Shown here: positions 1 through 12,700 of the stretch, piece after piece
How positions within the stretch are numbered: the stretch's first letter is position 1
Layout of the letters: each line of letters begins with the position of its first letter
Assembly (NCBI GenBank): GCA_963971405.1
Contig: OZ020492.1
Span: forward strand, 18,320,204 to 18,384,203
DNA from: Psococerastis gibbosa
Taxonomy: Eukaryota; Arthropoda; Insecta; Psocodea; Psocidae
DNA: 64,000 nt
Direction of reading: 5' to 3'
Notes under the pieces: model-generated
What the model saw: the letters and a program-made list of their open reading frames with translations, nothing else
The model's database searches: none
Told to the model about the DNA's origin: nothing
Made by a program: the position numbers and the translations under genes

Positions 1-1600
1 AGATCAGGAAACGGCCATCATTTCACTATGTCTCGGAAACTGAAAATAGCAAATCTGATTGCTGAAATTTATAGACTAATCATTGCTGCCAGCGGGCGTC
101 CTGATCCTCCAGTTTCTAACTTTCGCCAGCAACGTTCTCGTGGACAGAGAAACCATTTTTTGGGGGAAAGCTCAGTGCTTACTCCACCCAACTTAATTGA
201 GGCACCCCCTTTCATTGTCCAGCCGCCAATCAGTCGCAGTCACCTAGCTAGATGTTCCAGGCCTACAATTGTTCGAAGTTTGATTAGTACTGTAAAATAT
301 TAGTTTTGCAAACTACCAGTCGTAATAACTTAAATATGTTGTACCAAAGTGTCAGAGGTTTACGCAGCCTACCAAAACCTTTCACCTCTCTGTGGATAGT
401 GAACCTCTAATTGATACGTTGTGTAACTGAAACTTGGGCCAATGTCTCTATCCAGAACTCTGAACTATTGAACAGAAGTGACAATGTCCTCATTGTCATG
501 GAAGCTTAAAGGAGGTGTGGCTATTGCAATTAAAAACGGTTTTCCTATTCTGAGCGAGCCTAAATATTATAATACGAAACTGGCAGACGCTGTTTATATC
601 TCACCGAGCAGTCCAGTCAAGGAGTACGGTACTGTAATTTTTACGACTACTGCTCTTCAATTTTGTATACTGTAGACCCTAGTTATAAGTTTTTTATCGT
701 TGGTGACTTTAATTTACCCAGATATGGGAATGAACATGTTACCAAACCCATCAGAGAATGTATCGGACTTAATTTCATTCGCTAAGACTTACATAATGTT
801 TCGCAATGTATTATGTAATGCAACCTTGAACATCATGGGCAGGCTACTGGATCTGGTTCTTTGTAATGAACCTGTTCGAGTAAGTCTTTATGACTGCCCA
901 TTAGTCAACCTCCACCCAGCATTATTATGCAATTTGTCTCTAAGGAAAATGAAAATATCCTCCAACAGGGCTGACCTACCTCGCCTATATCATGTTCTTG
1001 CTAATACTGATTTTCAAATTTATTCTATTCAAAATGTTGATAGCGCATGTGATGTTTCACTTTACTATTATTTACTCAGCGCTTGACGATTGCGTACCTG
1101 CAAAGAGTGTCTCATTAAATCCGAAATACCCACCTTATTTCACAAATTAAAAAATCTCTCAAATTAAAAAATAGAATAGACTATTCAGAAGGCTTAAAAA
1201 TGGTAATAGAAACCCCGAAACTGTGAGGAAGTAAAAGCTTTATAAGCGAACAACTAAAAAGTATATCAAAGAGGCCTTTAATAGTCACGCGAAAACATGC
1301 GAGAGCGTTATCACTAATGACCCAAAAAAAAATCTTGGTATCACCTTTACACAGGACTTAAGCTTCAGTTCACACATTAAAAATACCATGAATGATGCAA
1401 AACGTACTCACTCGTTCACTCACTCTTGAATTGCGGCGTCAATGGATAATCAATTCCCCTTTTCAAATTAAAAAATATCACTCTTTAGAAAAAGAAAAAT
1501 TGCCGATCTCTTTTGTCAAATCTCAACAAGAAAATTATTAAATTATTTAAATTATTTAAATTACATCTTGGCAGAAGTTATGGAATTTTACTTTACTTTC
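1..1600 (+). mobile_element. Decayed non-LTR retrotransposon (endonuclease plus RT tail, internally deleted)
   Basis: Plus-strand relics in several frames: an endonuclease part (GGVAIAIKNGFPI at 511-549; IVGDFNLPRYGNEH around 698-737, matching the GDFN motif of APE-type endonucleases) and, at about 1320-1420, LGITFTQDLSFSSHIKN, typical of the region after the RT palm in CR1/Jockey-like elements. The catalytic RT core between them is missing. Frames are broken by stops and shifts. The 5' part may extend beyond the window edge. Confidence 0.6.
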
Positions 1601-1609
1601 ATTTACCAA

Positions 1610-2640
1610 GAGGGAAATCACTGTAAAGTATCTATATTAGAAATCAAATAAATACCACAAAACGACTTTACGTCGTTACAAGGTGTATCCACATTATTCG
1701 CGCCACCCTGCCCGCAGCTCATCAATGATGAAGAGTTTAATTTTTCAACCTTAAATTCTAGGAGATGTGTTGGACTGCATGTTTGTTTAAAATGTATTAA
1801 ATTACTTGACAGTCCACAAATATTGGAATTATTTCCAATTAGAGTAAACGTGAGGGCCACTCGCTCTCGAGAGTTATTTATATTTAATGGTCACTGAGAA
1901 TCCTTTGCAGAGGATTTACAAAGCATTTAATGAACCGTTCTCAATGGGACGTAACCTATTTAAAAATGAATTACTACTTAAGGTATGACAGACCGGGTGA
2001 CTTTGCGTTCAAGTGGAAATGGCAACAGAATGAGTGACTTTGCATGCTTCTGCTTTTTGGTATTATTTCAATTTCAATATGCGGACGTGCACCCTGGTGT
2101 ATTTTTGTAAATGTGATCGTTTTTGTTTGTCTTGACAACTGTGATTCATATATATATATATATATATTATTTATTTATTTATTGAACTGTTTGTATGCGA
2201 TTAACCTTTTTATTTATTTATATTTAAAAAAAAACCACACCAGAGCAGTGGGTTAGAGGCGGCATTACGTACTTAATGAAGCCAGATATTAAATTCTTCC
2301 CTAATTTTAGGCTAATTACCGAAAGGATTTTTCATGAACATCGCTTGGGAATAAAAGGGTAAATAAATAAACAAAATAGGCTACAATTGTGTAATTTGGA
2401 TTTCGACATAGGTACGTCTCAGTTACGTGAAGTCTCCCACTTCAGCAACGTACGTAGCGGACAATCTGTCCATCCAAAATTAACAAACAAATACGAGGTG
2501 AGGCTGGTAAGTCCGGTAACCTAGGTAGTTAAAACGGGCTAGCAAAAAGGACCGTACTTCTAAAATCGGTCGACCTTGACCTGAATTCGGTTCAAAACTC
2601 ACTTCTACTTGCTAGTTCGCTGTGCGTCCGCTTTACTGAC
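1610..2640. other. No gene seen; AT-rich spacer with a TA microsatellite
   Basis: AT-rich sequence with short frames only. A TA run at about 2148-2167 leads into (TTTA)n. I see no repeat family shared with the rest of the window. Confidence 0.5.
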
Positions 2641-3250
2641 ACCATGTCTCCAATTGCTGAACATGACCGGAATAGGGAGCACCAAGCGGCGAAAATTTCT
2701 TTCCTGCTTACAATAAACATTGTCCTTCATATAACACAGTGTGTAAGTTGTTGGTGTAGGTAGTGTAACCAAGGCAGAAGACAACTCCCGTCCAGAGGGG
2801 TCACCTCCGCTGCGAAGCTAGTGGTGGAAAATAGTCGGCTTAAGATTTGGCAGATAGCAGAGCAGAGATTAGCATTAGTAAAGAACGGGTGGGCACCATT
2901 TTGCATGGCCACTTAGGCAAGTTAAAGGTCTCATCCCGTCGGGTACCGAAAACGCCATGTGATAAAGAACGTCGTGTATTAACTTCAGAGGCGTTTGTGA
3001 AGTTATTGGAGGATGAGGGGGAAGACAGTTTCCACAGGATTAACTGTGGATGAAACGTAGGTCCATCAGCATGACCGAGTCCAAAAGAGAAAGCATGGCC
3101 TGGATCAAAAGTAATAGAACCAAAAGTCCTTATTTATTTAAAAGGGGGGAGAAAGCCCAGAGGAAATCTCGACACCAGCGGTCATCTCTCAAGGGCATGA
3201 TGACAGTGTTCTGGGATTTGGAAGGAGTTATCCTAATGGATGCACAATGA
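2640..3250 (+). pseudogene. Mariner transposase relic
   Basis: Frames read in pieces: LKIWQIAEQR, RVGTILHGHLG, DKERRV.TSEAF, TVDET then VHQHD (the first catalytic Asp region, normally TGDETW), then GMMTVFWDLEGVI, the FWD.xGV motif of mariner transposases. Frameshifts and stops make it non-functional. A 28-bp foreign segment splits it at 3112-3139. The C-terminal part with the other two catalytic Asp is absent. Confidence 0.75.
3112..3139 (+). mobile_element. 28-bp SINE 3'-end fragment inserted in the mariner relic
   Basis: The segment is flanked by AAAAG at 3107-3111 and 3140-3144. It matches the 3' tail of the SINE at 37806-38001 (around 37965-37992) at all but two positions. Removing it with one flank restores the usual spacing between the W..K and FWD motifs of mariner. 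It looks like an extremely 5'-truncated retroposition. Confidence 0.45.
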
Positions 3251-3289
3251 ACGCCTAAAATTATAGTGAGCTCATTGCCAAGGTACGGT

Positions 3290-3715
3290 GAAAATCAAAC
3301 AGAGCGGGAAGCTCAGCCGTGTAATTCTCGGCCTGCGCGAATACCGATGGTTGCAATGCCGCCAACGGGCAAGAGATCCCCCCTATAGTCTAGATCAGAT
3401 CTGTCCCCCTCATCTCATTTCTTATTCAAAAACCTCAAATCAGACATGGGGGGGTGTTTTGAAGGAGATGTCGGCGGCTGGAGGCCCACTTTGACAGCAA
3501 GGACGCAGACTATATTGGGGGGGGGGGGGGGTTGAAATTGTTCGAGCGGGGATGTAGACATGTATGAGTGTATTAACATTGGAGGAGATTATGTTGAAAA
3601 ATAAAAAATAAATCTGAATTGGTCATGTTTATACCGACTTTACCGAACTCACCAGACCCTTATCGTTTAACATAAAACATAAAACTTACATACTAATGGT
3701 ACTCGCACATTTAGT
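3290..3715. other. No gene seen; contains a 15-nt G run
   Basis: Short frames without recognisable motifs. A G homopolymer lies at about 3517-3531. This is the region downstream of the 3' end of the large minus-strand gene. Confidence 0.4.
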
Positions 3716-3721
3716 TTTAAT
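3716..3721 (-). terminator. Candidate polyadenylation signal ATTAAA
   Basis: ATTAAA on the minus strand, 34 nt after the stop codon of exon 10. It is a common variant signal. A U/GU-rich stretch follows. It would give a very short 3'UTR, so a further downstream signal could also be used. Confidence 0.35.
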
Positions 3722-3755
3722 CATAAAGAAAAAAACGCGCAAATCCCAGCTCATC

Positions 3756-3797
3756 CTAGCGGCGGCGTCCGGGAGGCGGAATTTCCCAGGTGTTTCC
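3756..3797 (-). CDS. Coding exon 10 with stop codon
   Basis: Acceptor CTTTTGTTGTAG before 3797, then 13 codons GNTWEIPPPGRRR and TAG at 3758-3756, in the phase left by exon 9. The short GC-rich coding stretch stands out from its AT-rich surroundings. The 3'UTR follows, with ATTAAA at 3721-3716. Confidence 0.65.
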   Translation of the reverse strand, partial: GNTWEIPPPGRRR

Positions 3798-6700
3798 CTA
3801 CAACAAAAGAGGTAGTTAATATTTTTCATATAAATACAGGAAAAACGGGTCGATCAGAGACAGCGTTTTCTTTTTACTACACAAGCGCGTGGATTACAAA
3901 AACTACCATGTTTAGTTAAAAAATCTGTTACTGGTAGTGAAGTAGATGGAAAATTCAGAAGGTCAAGGATTCTATCTCATGTTGCTGCCATACGTGGAAC
4001 ACCTTGAACCAATGAAGGACCCAATCAGAGCGTCTGGTGCAGCGACAAGTGACGTGAGGTTTTTAACTAATTCCAATAACTTCCGTAAGGCCGAAGGGCT
4101 GATCTTGTCGCGGCGGCATAGCTTTGCTACACTAGTATCAATCATCATGTTTGTGCATAAACCCTCACAAGTAGTCAGTCGCATTTATCCAATGCCGATA
4201 ACCAACGTAGGGTCAAAGAGGTATCAGCAATGAAACTTGTTCCGAGTGACTGCGAAACTAACAAGGCCATAAATTATGTAATCATCTGGTGGCATTATGG
4301 CCGTGGAAGTATTTGACAAAAGCTTAACAATACTCACGTTTTTGGTTACGCTTCTAGTGCGCACACCTTGCGTTCTGGAGCTTCGGCGATACCCTGAAAC
4401 AAGAAATTTAAACTGATGAAACCGTTCTTTTGGAAAACAGTAGATTTTTGCTCAAAAAATGACGTTGTAGAAAGTGCATATAAGGTGTTTTTGATGTATT
4501 TGGCTATTTAGGGATCACTATAAAATCCCCATCTGTCCCAACCCCCGTACTTTTTCTTTTTTTAAGCAACTGAATCATTTTAAAATGTGCGGCTGTGAAT
4601 ATTGGGTGTAGTAAACGGGGAGAAGGGCCTGAAAAAAAACTTAAGGTACTTTTCGTCTAACACCGTTTTGGGAAGGGCATATTTTACTAGATATCGTCAA
4701 TGGGGGAAAACATATAGTTGAATAAATAATACATGAAGGGAATTCCTGTAGGAGAGGCGGGCGAAAACGCATTTCTAGATGGGTCGGGTGACTCCACTTT
4801 GTAAACAGTGTATGTAACAAATATCGTCTGTAACGGAAGGGACAATTCAAGGAACGTATGAGTGAATTTACCTCTTATCATCCCTTCAACGACCTGCCAA
4901 CAGCCTTACCAAGTTGCATCCACGACAGCAGAGCGTGTGGGCAGTTCTCAGTTTTTAGAACAGAGCGTGCTTCAAACTGCGGCACACCGTTGGCAGGGAA
5001 ACATGGTGGGATATCATAACGCGCCGAGATTGAGTCTACGTGCGTGTCGAGTCCTGGTCACCTCCGAATTAATCGTGCGACATTACCATGTTCCCCCAAG
5101 TGGTTCGGAATCCACTATAATCAAGCAGGAGGTCTGCCCTGTCTCCCCGAGGTGAAGGAGTCTGCCCTTAGGGTGCCTCAAGTAAATAAACAGATTTACC
5201 CCCATGTCAGGCTGACAGGGTTGCTTAAAGTAGAATGATGAAACCAGGCATTAGAAGAAAAAAAACTTATCTGAGGGAGTAACTTAACGATCACTACCAA
5301 TTAACATAAAATTGCTTTCTTATTTATACGCTGGAATAAGGAAAGATTATAGCGGATTTTGTCGAATAATAGCGGGAGCCAGCGAGGGCATGCGCAAGCG
5401 CGACACTGAAAAGTAGCGGTGTCTTGAAAAGGGAAAAACAATTCATAATACATTTTGTCAAAAAAACCTAATTCTATCTGACACTCGGTCAAATTTGGGG
5501 ATGGGGGGGGGGGGGAGGAGTAGAACCACCCTTGGTTAAAACTCATGTTTTACCTCATTGACCAAAGAAAGGGCTCTCTATAGTTTTCAACGTACCTGGT
5601 GCTACTCCATCGGGTTCATCCTCGTAGCCTTCTGTCGGGATGACGCCCCCACCGCCTCCGAAGTTAAAACCTCCTTGACCACCTCCAAAGTTAAAACCTC
5701 CTTGACCACCTCCAATGTTTCCACGTCCTAGACCACCACCGTTAGCTGAAAAAGATAAACAAATGTAAAGTTACAAATAAGTGAAGATATCTATCACTCA
5801 GTGATGACATGAGTACTTCTACACAATAGGGGTCTTCACAGTGTTCGTGTTATCGAGTTAGATATGCTATTCAACTTAACACACAATCGTGAGTGGACCT
5901 CGGGAGTGAGTTATCATGCTATATCGACAGAGTAAACAACGTGGTAGTAGTCAGACGTTCGTGGCACGGCTTTAAAGAAAGTGGCAGAACTCTATTCTAG
6001 TGCACATTTGTTTATATTTTTTGTTCATTTTGGTTATTATAATTTTAAGTATTTACGGTAATTGCTTGTGATAATAGATTACACAAATACATTTAAATAC
6101 TACAAAATTTTAAACTCGTGTTTCAAATCAATCGAAAAAAACAAATATGGCGGCGGTCAAACCTGAGCTATAGCAAGGTAAATAACACGTTAACCAACTT
6201 GGAAGTGGGTTTAGGATAGTACGCTGGTTAGCTGGTTATCGGGTTATCGATGTGTTAACTTAGCTTGATATAACACACTTTGGTAACTAGGTATAACTCG
6301 ATAACACGAACACTGAAGACCCCTATTATCACTTCAATGATCTTTCTAAATTTTGCCAAATCAATAATGGTCCACTTGGTGGTGTAGGCATACGAGAGCG
6401 GTTCATTAAGTACCTGTGTTTGGATTGCAAACACAATTTTATTGTTGAATGTAGTATCCTCCTGTCTTCTCCCAGCGTCCCTGCCATTTTTGCAACCCCT
6501 CCAAAAAATTGGGTTCATCCAACCCTGCATATAATAAGCTTCTGTAACAGATATTGCGTCGTTGTTGGAACAAAACCTCTGCCCAGCTAGCCATTTCTTC
6601 AGGTTCGGAAGCCTATAGCAGTCGCAAGGACCCAGGTCTGGCGAATACGGGGGGTTAGGCAGCAATTCATAGCGTACATCATGCAATTCTGCAGCGACAA

Positions 6701-9700
6701 TGCGGGACGAATGTGCAGGCGCGTTTTCATGGTGAGACAGCACCTTCTTCAGGGGAAGCTTTTCCTTCAGTACATAATGAAATGTCTGCAACAAGGCAGT
6801 ATTATATGGAGTATATAACACTGAAACACTGACATTAAATTAATTTTTGGATGACGAGGTAACCTCCACGTTAGAGGATTAGGAATTAGAGGATATAGAA
6901 AACCTGGACTTGTCGGGATTTGAACCCACAATCTACGCCTAGCCGGGGCGTCGTCATACATTACGAATCATGTCAATACGAGCATATATGTAGAGGATAT
7001 ACATCAACTATTCTTGTGGCGGCTTGTGTTCGAGCGGTTAAGACGACGCCCCGGTTTATAGACGTAGATCGTGTGTTCGAACCCCGCGAATTCCATTTTT
7101 CTGTATTTTCTAAATTCGGTGAACACTGTAGTATTACTGTAGTACACTGGTTTTATCTTTTTCCATAAGTATGGCACCCTTAGCATCCAAAAAAACCGTC
7201 GCCATGACTTTGCCGGCGGATGGGACGGTTTGCGCCTTCTTGGGTGCAGATTCCTCTGGTGCGACCCATTGTTTTGATTGCACCTCCGGGGTGTAATGAT
7301 GAATCAAAGTCTCGTCAACGTGACTACACGATGAAGAAGGCTTGCATCTCTCTTAAATCTGTCCGAACAAGTCTGTGAAAAACTCATAGCCGCTTATTTT
7401 CCGGCGTAAGCAAACGCGGCACTCTCCGGGCTGATAGCTCTTTCATGGCTAGCTGTTATCCGGCGTAAGCAAACGCGGCACTCTGCAGGCTGATAGCTTT
7501 TTCATGGCTAGCTGGTCATAAAAAATAATGAACACCGTTCCTGTTGACATCCGAGTAGTCTCGGCTATTTCTCGTACTTTCAATCTTCGATCGCCCTGTA
7601 TCATTCGTTTGACTTCGTCAACGTTTTCTTGGGTGACGACGTCCATCGGGCGACCAGGACGGTCCTCATCCAAAACGGATGTTCGGCCACGCTTAAATTC
7701 ATTGAACCAAAATCAAACTGTAGACGCAGAAGGGGAAGGTTCCTTATGGTCTCGGGTCGTCCCAGTTGAGTTGAAATGGACAACTGGATAATTTGCAGGA
7801 GTGCTGCGGCTTAATAACATGAGGGACTACGATAACCTGTGATCCATTACTAATTTCAAACAAATACGACATACGATTAATATATCTTACACATTTAAAA
7901 AAATACTAAGTGAACTTATTGTTTAAAAAATAAAATGAAAATAAATAATCTTACACCCTTGTCCAGTACCTCCAGTATACGCATCACTAAATTTACCCTA
8001 CCCCAAATTATCCCAATTGGATTCGGCTAGGGGAGAGAACATACTATACTACTTGTAAATACCATAATATCGCATACTGCTGCAGCAAATAATCCATTGA
8101 AACTATATCATTAATAACTAAGTAGATACGGTATTGTTATTTTAAAGATTTAGGACTGGAAAAGGAAAACTGCTGCTTTGTATTGAGGCCAGTGGGAAGT
8201 AATAGACTTGCAGAAGTCTGAGCTGAGGATATCGGTGTACTGATGGATCGACTGATAATGTTCCTCCCCAAGTAGCTAGAGTAAAAGGCCTCCATCGTCA
8301 AATAAATCCTAAATAGTTGAGTCACCTACAACTTGAAAAAATTGACATTTAAGTAACCAGGTTACATCATTGTAAAACTGGGGCTGGGGTTCCATGCGCT
8401 AATAAAGAATATAAAATAAATGGACCCAAATATGAAGAGTAATAAAATTTTATATTTTAGGGCAGTGTTTCAATTTTGCCTCTTATGAATGTGGGTTGCG
8501 TGACGGCCTTAGTATTGTGAGCATACACCACAATACCATTTTAAATATTACGGCCGGCGTCATAAATTAATATAGTGCAAGTGATTGAAAAGCAGTTTTT
8601 AAGCAGTTAAAAAATAAAAGACATCGAAAAACACTGAAAAAAGTAACTAAATGTAACAAAATATTACGAAAGTAACCAAAAAATTACCTAGTGAAAAATG
8701 TAACCAATAGTTGAAAAAGTGACCAAATGGAGGCCCCAATAGTAAAGTAAACAACAGATATAGCCAAGGCATAAAAAATCATGCGAATGACATTATGATA
8801 CGCACTTTTCTTAGTCTCCTAAATAAATCATTTTTTTACGCCCAATATCACATCTATATACTCATTCCAGCTCATTCTGAATTCAATTGTGACACCAAGA
8901 TATTGGCAAGTATTGACTCAAGACGAAAACATGATACACAGATTATGCCATGGCAATGTTGATTATTTAATACAATACTGAGCGTTTCATTGGGTTACCC
9001 CTTTAAATTTCAAGTAAGGGAACGAGTCTAAGTGTTTTAACAGAAAATTAGAGGATGTAGTTAAACTGGGTTTGGCGGGATTCAAATCCATGATCTACGC
9101 CTAATATATCAGCTGTTCTTGTCGGGGCATGTGGTCCAGCGGTTAAGACGACGCCCCGGTGAGGCGTAGATCGTGGGTTCAAATCCCGCCAAGCCCAGTT
9201 TTCTATATCCTATATCTCGGTTACAACGTGGGTGTTACCTCTACAATTAAAATTAATTTAATGTCAATGCTATATAATAATACAAGATAATGTATTAGTG
9301 AACAACTGTCAGCATTGCTATGTCGCGAATAAAGGGTCGCAGCTATGGCAACAAGCATAATATTTATTATAGCTGCCTAGATTAAGAATAATCTGCAATC
9401 AGACGCCTTTAGGGAAATAGTTTATAATATATTAAAAAATTAGCATACCTGCTTCATTGCCACCGCCACCACCACCAAGGGAACCTGGAAATTGAAACAA
9501 ACATTGGTAGCTATTGTTGGTATAAAAAACGATCAGATAGAGTTTGTTCACTACAACCTATATATACTGATAAATAAATACATATTTCTGTTCAATAATA
9601 CTATACAAGTAATTAACAGGCAATTGACAAGTATAAAGTAAAATCGTCAAAATCAGGTAGTTCTGTCATTGTCATTATGCTAGTGCTTCAGTGACAGTGT

Positions 9701-12700
9701 AGAAAGCTTTCTCTTAGAGATGGTTTCTAAGCAATTTAAGAGTGTACAGCCCGTAGGAAATTGGCAACCAGAAATTTATTACTTTTTTTTTATTTATTTT
9801 TACTATTTTTTATTTAATTAACTAAACATGTTATTAAAGAATTGGCTCATCAAAGTTGTAGAAGACTTCTCCATGCATCATATAAGGTATTTTTAGTTTT
9901 TGAAATTGTGTTTTTTTATAAAATCACCTTTACGTGAAGTTATTGTTTATAAAATGTCTCCATGTTTATGAAAAAACTACAATTTCGAATACTTGTATTT
10001 GGTCATGTGGAAGTCCTTGGTGAGTGCGTTGTAAAGAGTCGTTGCCTTGTACCGTAGGGATCGTCTTGAGTTGGACAAGTTCCAGTGGGGAAACTGTCAA
10101 AAGCTAACGTAGACATGGGAAATAAATTAATATCTATCGGGTAACTTCCTGTCTCGGTTGGGGACACTTATCTTATTTAATACACTTACCCCACACAAGG
10201 GAGTAGAAGAGTAGAGTTTTCAACCATTTCGGGCTCCTAACGCATTCAGCAAAAATAAAAGAAATACTAGATTTTTCTCTAAATATCGAGGTGATTATGG
10301 TGGATTCCGCCGAAAGTATTTAAAACGTGACACAAAAATAATATTGAAGTATTTAACATAAATACTAAAATAGAAGAAAACTTCTTTTGAAAATTTTACA
10401 AAAAAAAAAAAAAAAAACATTTGGGTCTTCTTCATGAAAAATATTTTGTTTACAAAATAAATTAGTGTGAGTAGTTTTAGAAATTATCAATGCCTGCTAC
10501 GTGAGCGTGCCTTCCTCTTGTTTTATATGCAGGTATGAAGATGAGCTTTCGAGAGGTCTTTCATGCTCCGCGGCCGCTACCTGTCCTTGCTTCTGCTTTC
10601 ACTGTGGCATTTTTCGTCTTTACTTTGGATACCTTGATCATTTTTCTCATTATTGTTGGAGACTTGTATACTCACGTCATTATAACGGAAACGCTGACAG
10701 TGGCATTTGCAGCGACCATTAAAAAAAAAAACAATCTTTCGCGTTCCAGAAAAATTAGAACCAAAAGCTGCAGCGGTGCGAAACGGACCCTCTCTCCCGC
10801 AGTTCAAAATTAGTTTACCGGTGGAATGGCACCAGCTGCTGCGTGGGAGTAGGATTAATATAAGGTCCCTTATGTACTTAAGCCACTGACATAGCAGACG
10901 TCGCCTAATTCTGGGGGAGTTTACCAATACAAAGCATTCGTTGCCATGAGAGTGACTCCCTTGACACGCTTTTGAGGGGTAGGGATGGATTTGATAGAGA
11001 GGTTTACCTTGAGAGTCATATGAAAATTCCAAACCAGGTTCGTCCGCATCCAGGCCATCGAGAAATAAATCGAAGTCCATAGGTAAGCCCTCGCCTTCAC
11101 GAATGTTTGGTTGAATATCATTTAATGAAAGATCCAAATTTTCATTGAAGCCAAGATCAAGGAAATCATATTCATTCGCCATGGGAGCGTCGGCGAAAGC
11201 TGCTGGCTGAGTCGGTGGTAGTTGTTCTGAAGTAGCCCGGGGTTTTTTGTTTGACTCCATACCACTTACACTAAGTTCAACAACTGGCTTTCTTTTGAAT
11301 AAACGCGCAGTGCTTGCTGATTCGCCATTGAATTGACTTGCCGCAGTCTTTTGATCTGCGTTTGGTGCAACGTGTGAACTGTTATCCGTTGCCGCTGGTA
11401 GCAGTTGAACAACAAGATTCTTTCGATAGTCAGAGAACGCTGACTCAAGAAATATATAGGTGTTATATGGACCACGAAGCATGTGCCCCTGATCTTGATT
11501 CCGTAAGGGAACATCAAGGTTTCCATCCACATCTTGGTTTCCATTCACATCTTGGTTTCCATCCAGATCTTGGTTTCCATCCAGATCTTGGTTTCCATTA
11601 GCCCGGGGTTTTTTGTTTGACTCCATACCACTTACACTAAGTTCAACAACTGGCTTTCTTTTGAATAAACGCGCAGTGCTTGCTGATTCGCCATTGAATT
11701 GACTTGCCGCAGTCTTTTGATCTGCGTTTGGTGCAACGTGTGAACTGTTATCCGTTGCCGCTGGTAGCAGTTGAACAACAAGATTCTTTCGATAGTCAGA
11801 GAACGCTGACTCAAGAAATATATAGGTGTTATATGGACCACGAAGCATGTGCCCCTGATCTTGATTCCGTAAGGGAACATCAAGGTTTCCATCCACATCA
11901 TGGTTTCCATCCACATCTTGGTTTCCATTCACACCTTGGTTTCCATCCACATCTTGGTTTCCATCCACATCTTGGTTTCCATCCAGATCTTGGTTTCCAT
12001 CCAGATCTTGGTTTCCATCCAGATCTTGGTTTCCATCCAGATCTTGGTTTCCATCCAGATCTTGGTTTCCATCCAGATCTTGGTTTCCATCCAGATCTTG
12101 GTTTCCATCCAGATCTTGGTTTCCATCCAGATCTTGGTTTCCATCCAGATCTTGGTTTCCATCCAGATCTTGGTTTCCATCCAGATCATGGTTTCCATCC
12201 AGATCATGGTTTCCATCCAGATCTTGGTTTCCATCCAGATCTTGGTTTCCATCCAGATCTTGGTGTCCATCCAGATCTTGGTTTCCATCCAGATCTTGGT
12301 TGCCATCCTGACCTTGGTTGATTAAGGCAACATCCTCATCTTGGTTGCCATCCTGAACTTGGTTGCCATCCTGAACTTGGTTGCCATCCTGAACTTGGTT
12401 GCCATCGTGAACTTGGTTGCCATCCTGAACATGGTTGCCATCCTGAACTTGGTTGCCATCCTGAACTTGGTTGGCAACATCCTGATCCTTGTTCCAAACT
12501 GGATGCTTCATGACTCTTACTGTAGATGCTGCAACTTTATCCTTTTTTAGTGATACTGGTCCTACATATCCTTTAATATTTGGCGGGAGTTTTATACTGC
12601 CATTCTCCATTGTAGGCATTGAATTTGACACTGGGACCTCTCGCAGCGTATTTTCTGCTTTAACAATAGATAAGTCAATGCCATTAGGCGATGGTGTAGA

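Larger units (their letters stand above)
6324..7790 (-). pseudogene. Mariner transposase relic, interrupted by an inverted SINE dimer
   Basis: Minus strand: N-terminal helix-turn-helix part (7449-7700, DRPGRPMDVVTQENVDEV, RMIQGDRRLKVREIAE), then VDETLIHHYTPE at about 7315-7280 (first Asp), SAGKVMATVFLDAKGAILME at about 7235-7170, a gap caused by the SINE dimer, then HHENAPAHSS at about 6720-6690 (second Asp changed to Glu) and PPYSPDLGPCDC at about 6650-6615 (third Asp of the DD34D triad). A 59-bp tandem duplication repeats the KxLSAxRVPRLLTP segment at 7395-7512. Not functional. Confidence 0.85.

Noticed and set aside
1618..1860. Small minus-strand frame as a further 3' exon of the large gene
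   Set aside because: No convincing acceptor or donor, and the gene already has an in-phase stop with a polyadenylation signal at 3.7 kb.
7017..7095. Functional tRNA genes at 7017, 9131 and 51605
   Set aside because: A and B boxes are present, but the structures are flanked by SINE tails, occur in inverted dimers or lack proper arms, so they are tRNA-derived retroposon heads.
9465..9480. GGT/GGC run at 9.47 kb as a simple microsatellite only
   Set aside because: It lies between an acceptor and a donor in the exact phase required by both neighbours, so it is kept as exon 7.
10577..11007. Continuation of the large minus-strand frame beyond 11008 as coding sequence
   Set aside because: The frame is open, but only the donor at 11007 gives the phase needed to join the Gly-rich exons. 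The read-through text has no similarity to the rest of the protein.
11704..12325. Plus-strand and other-frame open frames over the minisatellite (HPDLGF, ILVSIQ, IWMETK repeats)
   Set aside because: They are shadows of the 18-bp repeat. An 18-bp unit without stops is open in several frames. Splice phases support only the minus-strand NQDLDG frame.
11520..12480. CRISPR-like array
   Set aside because: Units are contiguous 18-bp coding repeats without spacers, in a eukaryotic exon.
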